Shown here: positions 16,554 to 24,780 of the stretch, one piece after another
Layout: each line of letters starts with the position of its first letter
How positions within the stretch are numbered: position 1 is the stretch's first letter
Origin: Dehalobacter alkaniphilus
GTDB lineage: Bacteria > Bacillota > Desulfitobacteriia > Desulfitobacteriales > Syntrophobotulaceae
Assembly: GCA_040500365.1 (NCBI GenBank)
Contig: CP148031.1
Coordinates: 2,108,001 to 2,172,000 of the forward strand
Reading direction: 5' to 3'
Length of the DNA: 64,000 nucleotides
Notes under the pieces: model-generated
Seen by the model: only the letters and a program-made list of their open reading frames with translations
Database searches by the model: none
What the model was told of the DNA's origin: nothing
Program-made: the position numbers and the translations under genes

Positions 16554-17723
16554 TCAAATTGCTTTATGATATAAAGGAGACATTTCTCTTAAGCGCTGCA
16601 CGATCTTCGGAAGCTCCTGTAACACATAATCGATCTCTTCATCCGTATTCTGTCTGCCAAGCGAGAGCCTCAGAGAACCATGGGCAACCTCGTGGCTTAA
16701 ACCCATGGCCAGTAAAACATGCGAAGGATCCAAAGATCCCGAAGTACAGGCCGAACCGCTGGAACCGGCGATGCCAACCAAATCGAGACTTAAGAGCAGT
16801 GATTCTCCTTCAATGAAATTAATGCTGATATTGACATTGTTCGGAAGACGCTTGGCGCCACGCGGGCCGTTCACCTTGACACGATCAATGCTGGCGAGGA
16901 TTCCGTCGAATAATTTATCACGGAGTCTGACCAGTTCAATATTCTCGTCTGCCATCCTTTGTCCGGCCAGCTCACAGGCTTTGCCAAAACCAATGATCCC
17001 CGGAGCGTTTTCCGTACCGGAACGGACTTTTCTCTCCTGCGAACCGCCAAAAACAAGCGAAGAAATCCTGACGCCTTTGCGGATGTATAAAGCTCCGGCC
17101 CCTTTCGGGCCATAGATTTTATGGCTCGATATCGTTAACAGGTCAACATTCATCTGATTTACATCGATTGGCAATTTTCCAAGAGACTGGACGGCATCGA
17201 CATGGAACAGGATCCCTTTTTCCCTGGCAATTCGGCCTATTTCAGCGACAGGCTGAATCGACCCGACCTCGTTGTTGGCGTGCATAATACTGATTAAAAT
17301 CGTGTCCGGACGGATTGCTTTTTCTATATCCTGAACACTTACCAAGCCTTCCTCATCGACCGGCACAATGGTTATTTCGTAGCCGTTTTTAGCCAGGTAT
17401 TTAAAAGTATCCAGAACAGCATGATGCTCAATCGCCGAAGTAATCAGGTGAGTGCCTTTTTTTGCTCTTGTTCTGGCGGCACCCTGAATGGCCAGGTTAT
17501 CAGCTTCCGTTCCGCCGCTGGTAAAGGTAATCTCCGAAGGATTTGCTCCAATCAGAGATGCAACCTGTTCTCTGGCTTCGTCGATGGCCTTATGAACTTG
17601 TCTTCCAAAGGAATGTACGCTGGATGGGTTTCCGTAGTACTCTGTAAAGTACACCATCATTAATTCTGCCACCTGCGGGTCAACCGGCGTTGTGGCACTA
17701 TGATCCAAATATATTCGTTTCAT
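16554..17723 (-). CDS. iscS: Cysteine desulfurase IscS/NifS
   Basis: A PLP enzyme converting cysteine to alanine and an enzyme persulfide. KRIYLDHSATTPVDPQV is the N-terminus. The PLP lysine lies in TISSHKIYGPKGAGALYIR, and the active-site cysteine is in SGSACTSGSLDPSHVLLAMG, a long mobile loop of the NifS/IscS class. The start at ATG 17723 has GGAGG five bases upstream; the open frame continues 12 codons further but lacks such a site. Length 389 residues is normal. Placed between an Rrf2 regulator and iscU. Confidence 0.96.
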   Translation of the reverse strand: MKRIYLDHSATTPVDPQVAELMMVYFTEYYGNPSSVHSFGRQVHKAIDEAREQVASLIGANPSEITFTSGGTEADNLAIQGAARTRAKKGTHLITSAIEHHAVLDTFKYLAKNGYEITIVPVDEEGLVSVQDIEKAIRPDTILISIMHANNEVGSIQPVAEIGRIAREKGILFHVDAVQSLGKLPIDVNQMNVDLLTISSHKIYGPKGAGALYIRKGVRISSLVFGGSQERKVRSGTENAPGIIGFGKACELAGQRMADENIELVRLRDKLFDGILASIDRVKVNGPRGAKRLPNNVNISINFIEGESLLLSLDLVGIAGSSGSACTSGSLDPSHVLLAMGLSHEVAHGSLRLSLGRQNTDEEIDYVLQELPKIVQRLREMSPLYHKAI

Positions 17724-17798
17724 CTTATCCTCCATTAAGCAGCTCTTATCTGTCGACAATTATCTGACAGATCGTAGCAAAATCATCATCTCAGACAT

Positions 17799-18242
17799 CT
17801 ATTGAAGAAATCCCAAGTTTTCTCCGCCGCTACCTGCCTCTTTTAGTAAATCAGCCAAAGAAATGGAATCAACGACACCGTTGATGGAATCCCTAACTTT
17901 CACCCATACTTCCCGCGTTACGCAGAAATCTGTTTTTTGGCAGCAGTCTTCTTCCGACTGGGTAACGCACTCGACTGGTGCGATCGGCCCTTCCAGTACC
18001 CTGATCACATCACCGATATTGATTTGTTCAGGGCGCTTGGCCAGTTCATACCCGCCCTGGGGCCCCCGGATGCTTCTAACCAGCCCTGCCTTACGCAGCT
18101 CAGGAACGAGCTGTTCCAGATAATGCTCAGATAGTTTCTGCCTGTCAGCGACAGACTTCAGGGAAACCGGACCATCAGCCGCGTGCTGGGCTAAATCAAC
18201 CATGATTTGTACGCCATATCTGCCCCTGGTAGAAAATCTCAC
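17799..18242 (-). CDS. iscR: Rrf2 family regulator, IscR/CymR type with cluster cysteines
   Basis: A 147-residue winged-helix repressor, starting at GTG 18242 with GAGGTG six bases upstream (a frame three codons longer has no RBS). RFSTRGRYGVQIMVDLAQH and LKSVADRQKLSEHYLEQLVP form the helix-turn-helix; GLVRSIRGPQGGYELAKRP is the wing. Sequence and position (next to rarA, before the desulfurase) match Bacillus CymR, the cysteine-metabolism repressor. Unlike CymR, it has the cysteine cluster CVTQSEEDCCQKTDFC that in IscR holds a [2Fe-2S] cluster. It is therefore likely a cluster-sensing regulator of the downstream isc operon. Confidence 0.9.
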   Translation of the reverse strand: MRFSTRGRYGVQIMVDLAQHAADGPVSLKSVADRQKLSEHYLEQLVPELRKAGLVRSIRGPQGGYELAKRPEQINIGDVIRVLEGPIAPVECVTQSEEDCCQKTDFCVTREVWVKVRDSINGVVDSISLADLLKEAGSGGENLGFLQ

Positions 18243-18451
18243 GCAATTCACCTCATGCCATGCAAAATGTTACCCTTCGTCAGTACGCTTATATCCTACT
18301 AAACCAATCGGAATTTGTCAATAAGCATTCTGGTTATTCTTTTGCAATTTTATTTGTTATAATGGATTCATCTTTCATAACATTTCCTTTTTATTATTGG
18401 TTTATCAATGATCAAGTATATCTGCAAGAATAATTTTGGAGGAAAAAGAAA

Positions 18452-19762
18452 ATGAATCTTTTTTCGGCTGCTTTTGACTCCGGCAAAGTTGCTCCCCTGG
18501 CCGACAGAATGCGTCCCCGTACCCTCGAAGAATTTATCGGCCAACAGGGAATTCTTGGCCCCGGCAAACTTCTGCGCCGCGCCATTGAAGCAGACCGGGT
18601 GACATCGATCATTTTATACGGTCCGCCTGGAACAGGTAAAACATCCCTGGCTCAGGTCATCGCTAATAAAACGACCTCGAATTTTATCCGGATCAATGCT
18701 GTTTCTTCCGGCGTCAAAGAACTCAGAGATATCCTGGAAAAAGCCGAGGAAAGGCTGCATCTTTATCAGCAGAAGACGCTTGTGTTCTGCGATGAAGTCC
18801 ACCGTTTCAACAAAGGCCAGCAAGATGTTCTACTCCCGGCTATTGAACGCGGTATGATCACCTTTATCGGAGCAACCACTGAAAACCCTTACTTTGAAAT
18901 CAACTCCGCCCTTTTAAGCCGTTCCACGATTTTCAGACTGAATCTTCTTTCAGAACATGAACTCCGTCTGGGGCTTGAGAATGCCTTGAAGGACAATGAG
19001 CGAGGTCTTGGTAATTACCATACAGAGATTACAGCAGAAGCATTTCAGCATTGGGTGGATTTCGCCGGCGGAGATTTGCGCCGGGCATTAAATGCGCTCG
19101 AACTCGCAGTTCTGACCACAGCTCCTGAAGACGGGATCCGCAGGATTGATCTGGAAACCGCCATAGAGTCCGTTCAGGAAAGACACTTTCGTTTTGACAA
19201 AAACGGTGACAACCATTACGACATGATTTCGGCGATGATCAAAAGTATGCGCGGGTCCGATCCTGATGCGGCCCTGTATTGGTTTGCTGTTCTGCTGGAA
19301 TCCGGCGAGGACCCGCGGTTCATCATGCGCAGGATCATCGTGCATGCTTCCGAGGACGTCGGCCTTGCTGATCCGTCAGTCATGCTCCAGGCCCATGCCG
19401 CAGCCAATGCCTTAGAGTGGGTTGGCCTGCCTGAAGCCAGAATACCGATGGCACAAGCTGTCCTGGCTATTGCGACTGCTCCGAAGAGCAATTCTGTTGT
19501 TGCGGCGATCAATCAGGCTCAGGAATACGTCAAAGCGAACAAAGCCGGCCAAGTGCCGCTGCATCTGAAAGATGCCTCTTATCCCGGCGCCAAGAAGTTT
19601 GGCCACGGTTTAGACTATCTTTACCCGCATGCTTATCCGGGCAACTGGGTCGAACAGGACTACCTGCCCGAAGAAGCCAAGGGAGCAAAATTCTTTGATC
19701 CGACCGGCCGCGGGGTAGACAAGAACAGAGGAAAACCGTCAATAGACTTACCTAATCAGTGA
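18452..19762 (+). CDS. rarA: Replication-associated recombination ATPase RarA (MgsA)
   Basis: A 436-residue AAA+ ATPase acting at stalled replication forks. IILYGPPGTGKTSLAQVIAN is the Walker A, FCDEVHRFNKGQQDVLLP the Walker B, and ATTENPYFEINSALLSRS the sensor 1 region. The C-terminal MgsA domain has YWFAVLLESGEDPRFIMRR and YPGAKKFGHGLDYLYPHAYP. GGAGG lies eight bases before the ATG. It is divergent from iscR across 209 bases that hold both promoters. yrvN holds the same position next to cymR in Bacillus. Confidence 0.95.
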   Translation: MNLFSAAFDSGKVAPLADRMRPRTLEEFIGQQGILGPGKLLRRAIEADRVTSIILYGPPGTGKTSLAQVIANKTTSNFIRINAVSSGVKELRDILEKAEERLHLYQQKTLVFCDEVHRFNKGQQDVLLPAIERGMITFIGATTENPYFEINSALLSRSTIFRLNLLSEHELRLGLENALKDNERGLGNYHTEITAEAFQHWVDFAGGDLRRALNALELAVLTTAPEDGIRRIDLETAIESVQERHFRFDKNGDNHYDMISAMIKSMRGSDPDAALYWFAVLLESGEDPRFIMRRIIVHASEDVGLADPSVMLQAHAAANALEWVGLPEARIPMAQAVLAIATAPKSNSVVAAINQAQEYVKANKAGQVPLHLKDASYPGAKKFGHGLDYLYPHAYPGNWVEQDYLPEEAKGAKFFDPTGRGVDKNRGKPSIDLPNQ

Positions 19763-19822
19763 GAAAAATAATTTTTCTTTACAATGTCAATGACAAATAG
19801 TTGGCAATAATTAAAAATCCGA

Positions 19823-19866
19823 GGCAAAAAAAAAGCACACCTCGCTGTTTTTTAGCACAAGTGTAC
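19823..19866 (-). terminator. Terminator of the GGDEF gene
   Basis: Read on the minus strand, GTACACTT pairs with AGGTGTGC (eight pairs including G-U), followed by nine T's. It lies 31 bases after the stop codon of the GGDEF protein and converges with rarA. Confidence 0.55.
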
Positions 19867-19896
19867 ATCGATAATCTCTAAGAAAAGAAAATCAGG

Positions 19897-20904
19897 CTAA
19901 CTGTTCTTCTTTTCTCTTTTCTTTTCATACATGACCTCATCCGCTTTTGCCAGTACATCATTCGGGGTCTGGCATCCCAGCAACGGGGCAATCCCGAAAC
20001 TAAGGTCGACCATCGGTTCAATATTTTTCACATAGTCTTTAAATTCTGTTTTGACTTGTTCCAAAACCGTCTCCACGTGTCCACTTTCACCAAAATAAAC
20101 AACAATAAACTCATCACCGCCCCAACGGCTGATCATATTTTTCCCATTATCAAAATGCCGCCTTAAAATAGCCCCCAAATGTTTCAGTCCATCGTCTCCG
20201 GCTAGATGTCCTTCTTTATCATTAATCATCTTAAAATTATCCACATCAAGCATGATCAAATGACCGTTGTGATTTCCGGATTCAAACTGTTTCTGCAGGA
20301 TATCATTAAAATTTCTTCGGTTCAACAGCCCTGTCAGCTCATCAAAATGAGCGAGTTGCATGAGCCTTCGATTCGTCTGGTAGTAAGCGTCAGCAAAATA
20401 GCGTACAACTAAGAAACTCAAAAACAGGACAATTGGAACCTGAATCAGCTGGTCCACGAAAAGACTGCCGGGATCCAGTACGGGTATTCTTTCAGGGAAA
20501 TAATGGGCGTAAGTGTGGACACCGATAAAAGCTAGAATAATCGCAGCGATAATTGTATTGCGGTACCAGCCGTCCAGAATGTAACTGGCGACAATCAAGA
20601 GAAAAAATACATACGCAATCGTAAAGCTGTTACTTCCTCCGGCATCGATAAAACCAAAAGGCAGAACAATCCCTGTCAGAACCAAAAAAAACAAAAATTT
20701 GCTGCGGTCGGAAAAACCTCTATGTCTTTCATACAATACACTGCATACTGCTAAAACGAGTAAAAAAATCCATTTAATATTGAGGCTTAATGGGTAGCCT
20801 ACTGCAAGATTTCCAATAATAGAAAACGCTGATAGCAGTATCATGGCCTTTAACAGGACTAGATAAAACCCCTGCTTAAGATTCGTTTCCTTCACTAACC
20901 CCAT
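19897..20904 (-). CDS. Membrane-bound GGDEF protein (probable diguanylate cyclase)
   Basis: A 335-residue protein with six hydrophobic segments (about residues 10-175) followed by a GGDEF domain. LTGLLNRRNFNDILQKQFES starts the domain, HLIMLDVDNFKMINDKEGHL holds the metal-binding Asp, and MISRWGGDEFIVVYFGESG has an intact GGDEF active site. The product would be cyclic di-GMP from two GTP. The allosteric I-site RxxD expected about five residues before GGDEF is not seen, so feedback inhibition may be absent. The sensor part is an uncharacterised membrane module. It stands alone between rarA and azoR. Confidence 0.88.
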   Translation of the reverse strand: MGLVKETNLKQGFYLVLLKAMILLSAFSIIGNLAVGYPLSLNIKWIFLLVLAVCSVLYERHRGFSDRSKFLFFLVLTGIVLPFGFIDAGGSNSFTIAYVFFLLIVASYILDGWYRNTIIAAIILAFIGVHTYAHYFPERIPVLDPGSLFVDQLIQVPIVLFLSFLVVRYFADAYYQTNRRLMQLAHFDELTGLLNRRNFNDILQKQFESGNHNGHLIMLDVDNFKMINDKEGHLAGDDGLKHLGAILRRHFDNGKNMISRWGGDEFIVVYFGESGHVETVLEQVKTEFKDYVKNIEPMVDLSFGIAPLLGCQTPNDVLAKADEVMYEKKREKKNS

Positions 20905-20958
20905 CTCTATTCTTTTTTAAATTAATACCAGTCATATTGAAAATCATAACATGATATT

Positions 20959-21004
20959 TTTTGGATAACAATCATAATTTTGGATAACAATCATAATTTT
21001 GGAA
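20959..21004. repeat. Short tandem repeat, 19-base unit, about 2.4 copies
   Basis: TTTGGATAACAATCATAAT is repeated directly with no change in the 233-base gap between the GGDEF gene and azoR. It may overlap the GGDEF promoter. The shared GGATAACAAT with the lac operator is coincidental. Confidence 0.7.
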
Positions 21005-21079
21005 GTATTTTTAAAAATGATTCATATGGATGTATATTTTTACCTGTAATCTTTAAGCGGAGCATCAAGACAGAATAAT

Positions 21080-21097
21080 ACCCCGGAAGAGCCGGGT
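21080..21097 (-). terminator. Weak terminator-like hairpin after azoR
   Basis: Minus-strand ACCCGG and CCGGGGT pair around CTCTT, followed by ATTATT. It lies 41 bases after the azoR stop. The T-tract is poor. Confidence 0.4.
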
Positions 21098-21137
21098 CAT
21101 TCGTATATTTATTTTTTAATTAATACCAGTATCTAGC

Positions 21138-21743
21138 TTAAAATGTTCTGGCTTTTTCTTCGGCTTCCTGCATTTTCTCGGAGAGTTCTCCCTGCGCATC
21201 AAATCCGATAACATCAAGTTGTTCCGCAGCGATTGTTGTAAAGTCGGTGATGCCCAGAAAACCGAAAATTGTTCTTAAATACCTGTCACCCATTTCATAA
21301 GCACCGCCTGCTCCTTCCGAATAAGCGCCGCCCCGGGTTACGATATGAACAGCTTTTTTCCCCTGGCATAAGCCCACGGGGCCTTGTTCGGTGTAATGAA
21401 AGGTAATCCCGGTGACTGTAATATAATCCAGATAACATTTGAGAATGGATGGAAAACTAAGATTCCACATTGGAGCAGCGATAATGATTTTATCACTGGC
21501 CTGGAACTCATAAGCATACTTTAAAACGGGATGATTGACGGAATCCGCGTTCTTTGGACCAAAAACAGATTGTAGATCCTCAGCAGACAGCGGCTTGACA
21601 CCTTCCTGGTAGAGATCGTGGGTAATGATCTCATCACCAGGATTGTTTTGCCTGTAGGCGGTGATAAAACTCCCTGAAAGGCGAAACGTCCTCGACTGCT
21701 CGTCCGGCTTGGGATTTGCTTTAATATACAGTACTTTAGCCAT
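21138..21743 (-). CDS. azoR: FMN-dependent NADH-azoreductase
   Basis: A 201-residue flavodoxin-like NAD(P)H quinone/azo reductase. AKVLYIKANPKPDEQSRTFR is the phosphate-binding first strand and loop. KIIIAAPMWNLSFPSILKCY contains the PMWNLS motif that binds FMN, and AVHIVTRGGAYSEG is the third flavin contact. The C-terminal FGFLGITDFTTIAAEQLDVI is typical. Enzymes of this family reduce quinones and azo dyes by two electrons and probably protect against electrophiles. It is monocistronic. Confidence 0.93.
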   Translation of the reverse strand: MAKVLYIKANPKPDEQSRTFRLSGSFITAYRQNNPGDEIITHDLYQEGVKPLSAEDLQSVFGPKNADSVNHPVLKYAYEFQASDKIIIAAPMWNLSFPSILKCYLDYITVTGITFHYTEQGPVGLCQGKKAVHIVTRGGAYSEGAGGAYEMGDRYLRTIFGFLGITDFTTIAAEQLDVIGFDAQGELSEKMQEAEEKARTF

Positions 21744-21831
21744 AATTTTTATCCTCCATAATCATTGACAATCTTCAAATAGTTTTAGTCATTTTTGATA
21801 AAGCTATGACTGCCATTTCAAACCAAAACAA

Positions 21832-22488
21832 TCATCTTCGCTTTGGCTGCTTTTGCCGAATTTTTCTCTTTCCCTGGAGCTTTTCCTGCAGTTTCTCCAA
21901 CGCCTGGCGTATCTCCGGCTGCAAAGCGTCTTCCAATTTAGGATCTTCCAGATCTCCCATGCTGGCAAGGCTTTCCACATAGGAATCCCGAAGACCCCGA
22001 TTGATTTTCACGAGCTGATAATCTTCTTTAATCCCGGCAAGCAGAGCGTCCCTGCTGCTGAGAAAGGTTTCTGAAGTTTCCCGGACTGATCCATTTGCCG
22101 ACTTTGTCCGGACCGGAGCTTTTTGTTTGGCAGCCCGAGTTTCCATTTCCTGGTGATCTTTCTGTGGGAGGGAATCCCGGGTCTCTTCGAGAGCAGCCTG
22201 AAAATAATTGATTTCTTCCATGAGCTTTGCCGCCCATTCCTTGACTACTTCAGGGCTCCGGGTAACGATAAAGGCCTCCTGAACAGATCCACCATTTTTC
22301 AGTAGGATCTTACATCCGGTCGGTGTCTCGTATTGATAGGTCGCACCGCGTTCCCTGGTATTGGTTACATCAATCACCCCGGGAATAATGTCTGTGATTT
22401 CGCGGCGCTTACTCAAATCCTCCAGCCAGTCCAGGCCGCCGGTAATGATGCTGTGTTCCCTTTTAATTTTATTGCGGCGAAATTTCAT
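21832..22488 (-). CDS. DUF2103-like conserved protein
   Basis: A 218-residue soluble protein. The N-terminal region KREHSIITGGLDWLEDLSKR, then REITDIIPGVIDVTNTRERG and GCKILLKNGGSVQEAFIVT, resembles the DUF2103 family (an annotation given as predicted metal binding). The central and C-terminal regions are charged and probably helical, ending in a very basic tail (QGKRKIRQKQPKRR). No catalytic residues can be assigned. It starts 46 bases after the stop of the phosphodiesterase gene and may be co-transcribed with it. The family call is from memory of its pattern, so moderate. Confidence 0.55.
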   Translation of the reverse strand: MKFRRNKIKREHSIITGGLDWLEDLSKRREITDIIPGVIDVTNTRERGATYQYETPTGCKILLKNGGSVQEAFIVTRSPEVVKEWAAKLMEEINYFQAALEETRDSLPQKDHQEMETRAAKQKAPVRTKSANGSVRETSETFLSSRDALLAGIKEDYQLVKINRGLRDSYVESLASMGDLEDPKLEDALQPEIRQALEKLQEKLQGKRKIRQKQPKRR

Positions 22489-22534
22489 ATGATAACCTCA
22501 AACTGCGCGATGGACAAAATAATAAAAAAACAAA

Positions 22535-23020
22535 TTAAAAAAACAGATGCTGGATATCAAAATTTCCTTTTTCACTTAAGTTTAATAAGCCCATTGAAAA
22601 CTGTGGCTGTCCTCTTCTTTCTGTTGGAGATCCAGGATTGAACAGTAATACCCCTTCATAGACATTTTTATAAGGTATATGGCTGTGTCCAAAGATAATC
22701 ATATCTACATCTTCTCCCGAAAAGAAATTGTAAGCCCTTTCCGGGGTATTCTTTCCGGATCCAAGATAACCATGCGTAACACCAATCCTTAGAGAACCTA
22801 GTTTGGCTATGATTTTCTCCGGCAGCTCTTCCATTAACCAGTCACAGTTTCCTCTGACTGCAATGACCGGTGCAATCAAATCCAGTTCCTCAATCAGACT
22901 CTTCGTCACAACATCTCCTGCATGAATAATTGTATCAACCTCACTTAAAACATTCCAGACAAATGATGGGAGTTTCCGTCCATAGCGAATATGTGTATCA
23001 GAAAGAATGGCAATTTTCAT
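22535..23020 (-). CDS. YfcE/MJ0936 family metallophosphodiesterase
   Basis: A 161-residue calcineurin-like phosphoesterase. All metal-ligand motifs are present: AILSDTHIRYG, IIHAGDVV, AVRGNCDWLME, GVTHGYLG and IFGHSHIPYK, followed by NPGSPTERR. The family hydrolyses phosphodiesters with two divalent metals; E. coli YfcE acts on bis-pNPP and phosphorylated sugars have been reported for relatives. Natural substrate here is unknown. It follows a 200-base gap with a terminator of the upstream gene. Confidence 0.93.
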   Translation of the reverse strand: MKIAILSDTHIRYGRKLPSFVWNVLSEVDTIIHAGDVVTKSLIEELDLIAPVIAVRGNCDWLMEELPEKIIAKLGSLRIGVTHGYLGSGKNTPERAYNFFSGEDVDMIIFGHSHIPYKNVYEGVLLFNPGSPTERRGQPQFSMGLLNLSEKGNFDIQHLFF

Positions 23021-23177
23021 TTCTTTCCTCCCGTTCTGTCAGACTGCTTTGGATACATGTTCCGCATTTAATACTTTTCGGATTATTTGGTTAATTTCGT
23101 ATTTATATAATAGTAATGAATAATTGCTGATTTGCCAATAGCTGTCTACATAATTTAATAGACAATATGTAAAAATA

Positions 23178-23199
23178 AACAGAGACATTCATCTCTGTT
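23178..23199 (-). terminator. Terminator after the 118-aa hypothetical gene
   Basis: AACAGAGA and TCTCTGTT form an eight-base stem with a six-base loop; on the minus strand it is followed by TATTTTTAC. It lies 21 bases after the stop at 23221. Confidence 0.6.
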
Positions 23200-23220
23200 C
23201 TTTTGATTGTTATAGAACGG

Positions 23221-23577
23221 TTATAGATACTGGCATTGACATTTTAAGGTTTTGCGAATTTCGTTGGCAACCCTCCAGGTTTCCTGCAGATGAGGAGTAA
23301 GTAGCTCTATCTTGCCGCTGAATCGGTCTACAAGCAGATCGGGGCTCGGATCACCGTCAAGGTCTTTATTGGAATGGCGGATATCTATCGCGATTTTATT
23401 GTCGTCAAACACAGGCGGAACAAAATAATTGAGTACTTCTTCTGTCGCATCTATCAGATCAGCCACTTGATCATCCGAATAACCTTCCCGTAAAAGAATC
23501 TCTTTAACCTGAGGCAAAGAATGATCTAAAGTAAGCAACATCTGCGCCCTTCTGACCATTTCAGGATCTATATTCAT
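23221..23577 (-). CDS. Hypothetical protein, 118 aa
   Basis: A 118-residue soluble protein starting at ATG 23577, with GAGGTGG six bases upstream; the frame extends 19 codons more without an RBS. The first half is helical (MNIDPEMVRRAQMLLTLDHS, then QVKEILLREGYSDDQVADLI), resembling a small helix-bundle with a repeated degenerate pattern. The second half has IDIRHSNKDLDGDPSPDLLV, an Asp-rich turn, and ends CQCQYL. I do not recognise the family. Two terminal cysteines with one residue between them could bind a metal, but this is speculation. Confidence 0.65.
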   Translation of the reverse strand: MNIDPEMVRRAQMLLTLDHSLPQVKEILLREGYSDDQVADLIDATEEVLNYFVPPVFDDNKIAIDIRHSNKDLDGDPSPDLLVDRFSGKIELLTPHLQETWRVANEIRKTLKCQCQYL

Positions 23578-23722
23578 TCTGCCACCTCTTTTCATTAGCT
23601 GCTTATCAACATTTTTCCCTGTAAGACGGAACAAATACTACTATATTTTTTACTGACTTGGTGTTCTTGCCCAACATCAAATCTTATTTTAATATATGTG
23701 CCAATTTAGGGGAGGTTAGAGT

Positions 23723-24166
23723 ATGTTAAATTTTTTTTCGCTGCCTGCTGTTCTGGCAGCAATCTCCGGAGCTGCAATGGCCGTGCAGGGAACGCTGAAT
23801 TCACAGCTGACGCAAAAAACTTCTTTGCTTTCTTCGACGCTGATCGTACACATCATTGGCAGTATAATTGCCCTTCTGGCCGTATTGGCTTGGAAAGTAC
23901 CTATGTTTGGGCATAAATGGCTGCAAATCCCTTGGTATCTCTATTTGGGAGGAGTGTTAAGTGTCGGAATCGTTGCCTTAGTCTCCATAACGATATCCAA
24001 AATCGGTGTATGCAATGCCACGACGGCCATTATCCTTGGACAAGTCGGCCTTGCGGTCATTATTGATCACTTTGGGCTTTTCGGGGTCCAAAGAATAAGT
24101 TGGAATCCGTGGCAGTTGCTGGGTCTTGCACTTTTTGTCGGTGGGGCAAAGCTGCTGTTTAAATAA
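23723..24166 (+). CDS. DMT superfamily small membrane protein (YdcZ/DUF606)
   Basis: A 147-residue protein with about five hydrophobic helices. AAISGAAMAVQGTLNSQLTQ and VGIVALVSITISKIGVCNAT, then AIILGQVGLAVIIDHFGLFG and PWQLLGLALFVGGAKLLF, match the DUF606 (YdcZ) family of drug/metabolite transporter relatives. These small proteins often work in pairs of genes; here it is single. GGGGAGG lies about seven bases before the ATG. It is convergent with the next gene, with only three bases between the stops. Substrate unknown. Confidence 0.88.
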   Translation: MLNFFSLPAVLAAISGAAMAVQGTLNSQLTQKTSLLSSTLIVHIIGSIIALLAVLAWKVPMFGHKWLQIPWYLYLGGVLSVGIVALVSITISKIGVCNATTAIILGQVGLAVIIDHFGLFGVQRISWNPWQLLGLALFVGGAKLLFK

Positions 24167-24169
24167 ATA

Positions 24170-24682
24170 CTAGATTGTTCCGGAACGGTTATTGATCATA
24201 TTTAAATTCAAGAGGATATTATAAACTTCTTCCGTGACCAGGTATTTGTGAATATTGCCATTAGCGGAAAGCAGTAATATTTTTGTTGCTTCCCCTTTCC
24301 GATCTCCATCGATAAGCCTTATAATATACGCATAGCTCTCTGACGACAAAGAAAGTTGCTGAAACTCGTTGTCGCCGACAAACAACGCCCAGTATCCGTC
24401 TGAGATTTCACTGTCCCCAGTATAGATGGAATTATAGACACTCGTTGTATCCGTCCCATCCCCTGTTGTGGTATCCTTAACCTCACTTGAGGTTGGCAGC
24501 GTAATTTCGCCTATTTCTTCAGTATTTGCAGTTGCGGAGGTTAGCTGATCGTAAACATTATGAAAAAAATCCGGGAATAGCAAATATCCGACAATGCCGA
24601 CGATGAATATCCATAATGCAAGCACTTTAATATCGCCCCAGATATCATTTTGAGGAGGACGTCCCCAGGCGTTGCTGCGCAT
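24170..24682 (-). CDS. Hypothetical membrane-anchored protein, 170 aa
   Basis: A 170-residue protein with one membrane helix (about residues 18-38, VLALWIFIVGIVGYLLF). It is followed by a Thr/Ser/Glu-rich linker (about 55-82) and a probably extracytoplasmic domain (about 85-165: GYWALFVGDNEFQQLSLSSE, then SYAYIIRLIDGDRKGEATKI and LLLSANGNIHKYLVTEEVYN). The N-terminus is short and cytoplasmic. I do not recognise the family. It has its own promoter region shared divergently with uvrC (97 bases). Confidence 0.7.
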   Translation of the reverse strand: MRSNAWGRPPQNDIWGDIKVLALWIFIVGIVGYLLFPDFFHNVYDQLTSATANTEEIGEITLPTSSEVKDTTTGDGTDTTSVYNSIYTGDSEISDGYWALFVGDNEFQQLSLSSESYAYIIRLIDGDRKGEATKILLLSANGNIHKYLVTEEVYNILLNLNMINNRSGTI

Positions 24683-24780
24683 AATACCACCCCAAGAAAA
24701 TATACGTCCATTTATTGGAGAATATGACGTTGCATCTTTTAAATATTCCCCCTACAATTTAACTGAGGTGAAAAATTTTG

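Noticed and set aside
20959..21004. lac operator-like GGATAACAAT repeated twice
   Set aside because: The rest of the operator is missing and no LacI-type regulator is nearby; it is a simple tandem duplication.
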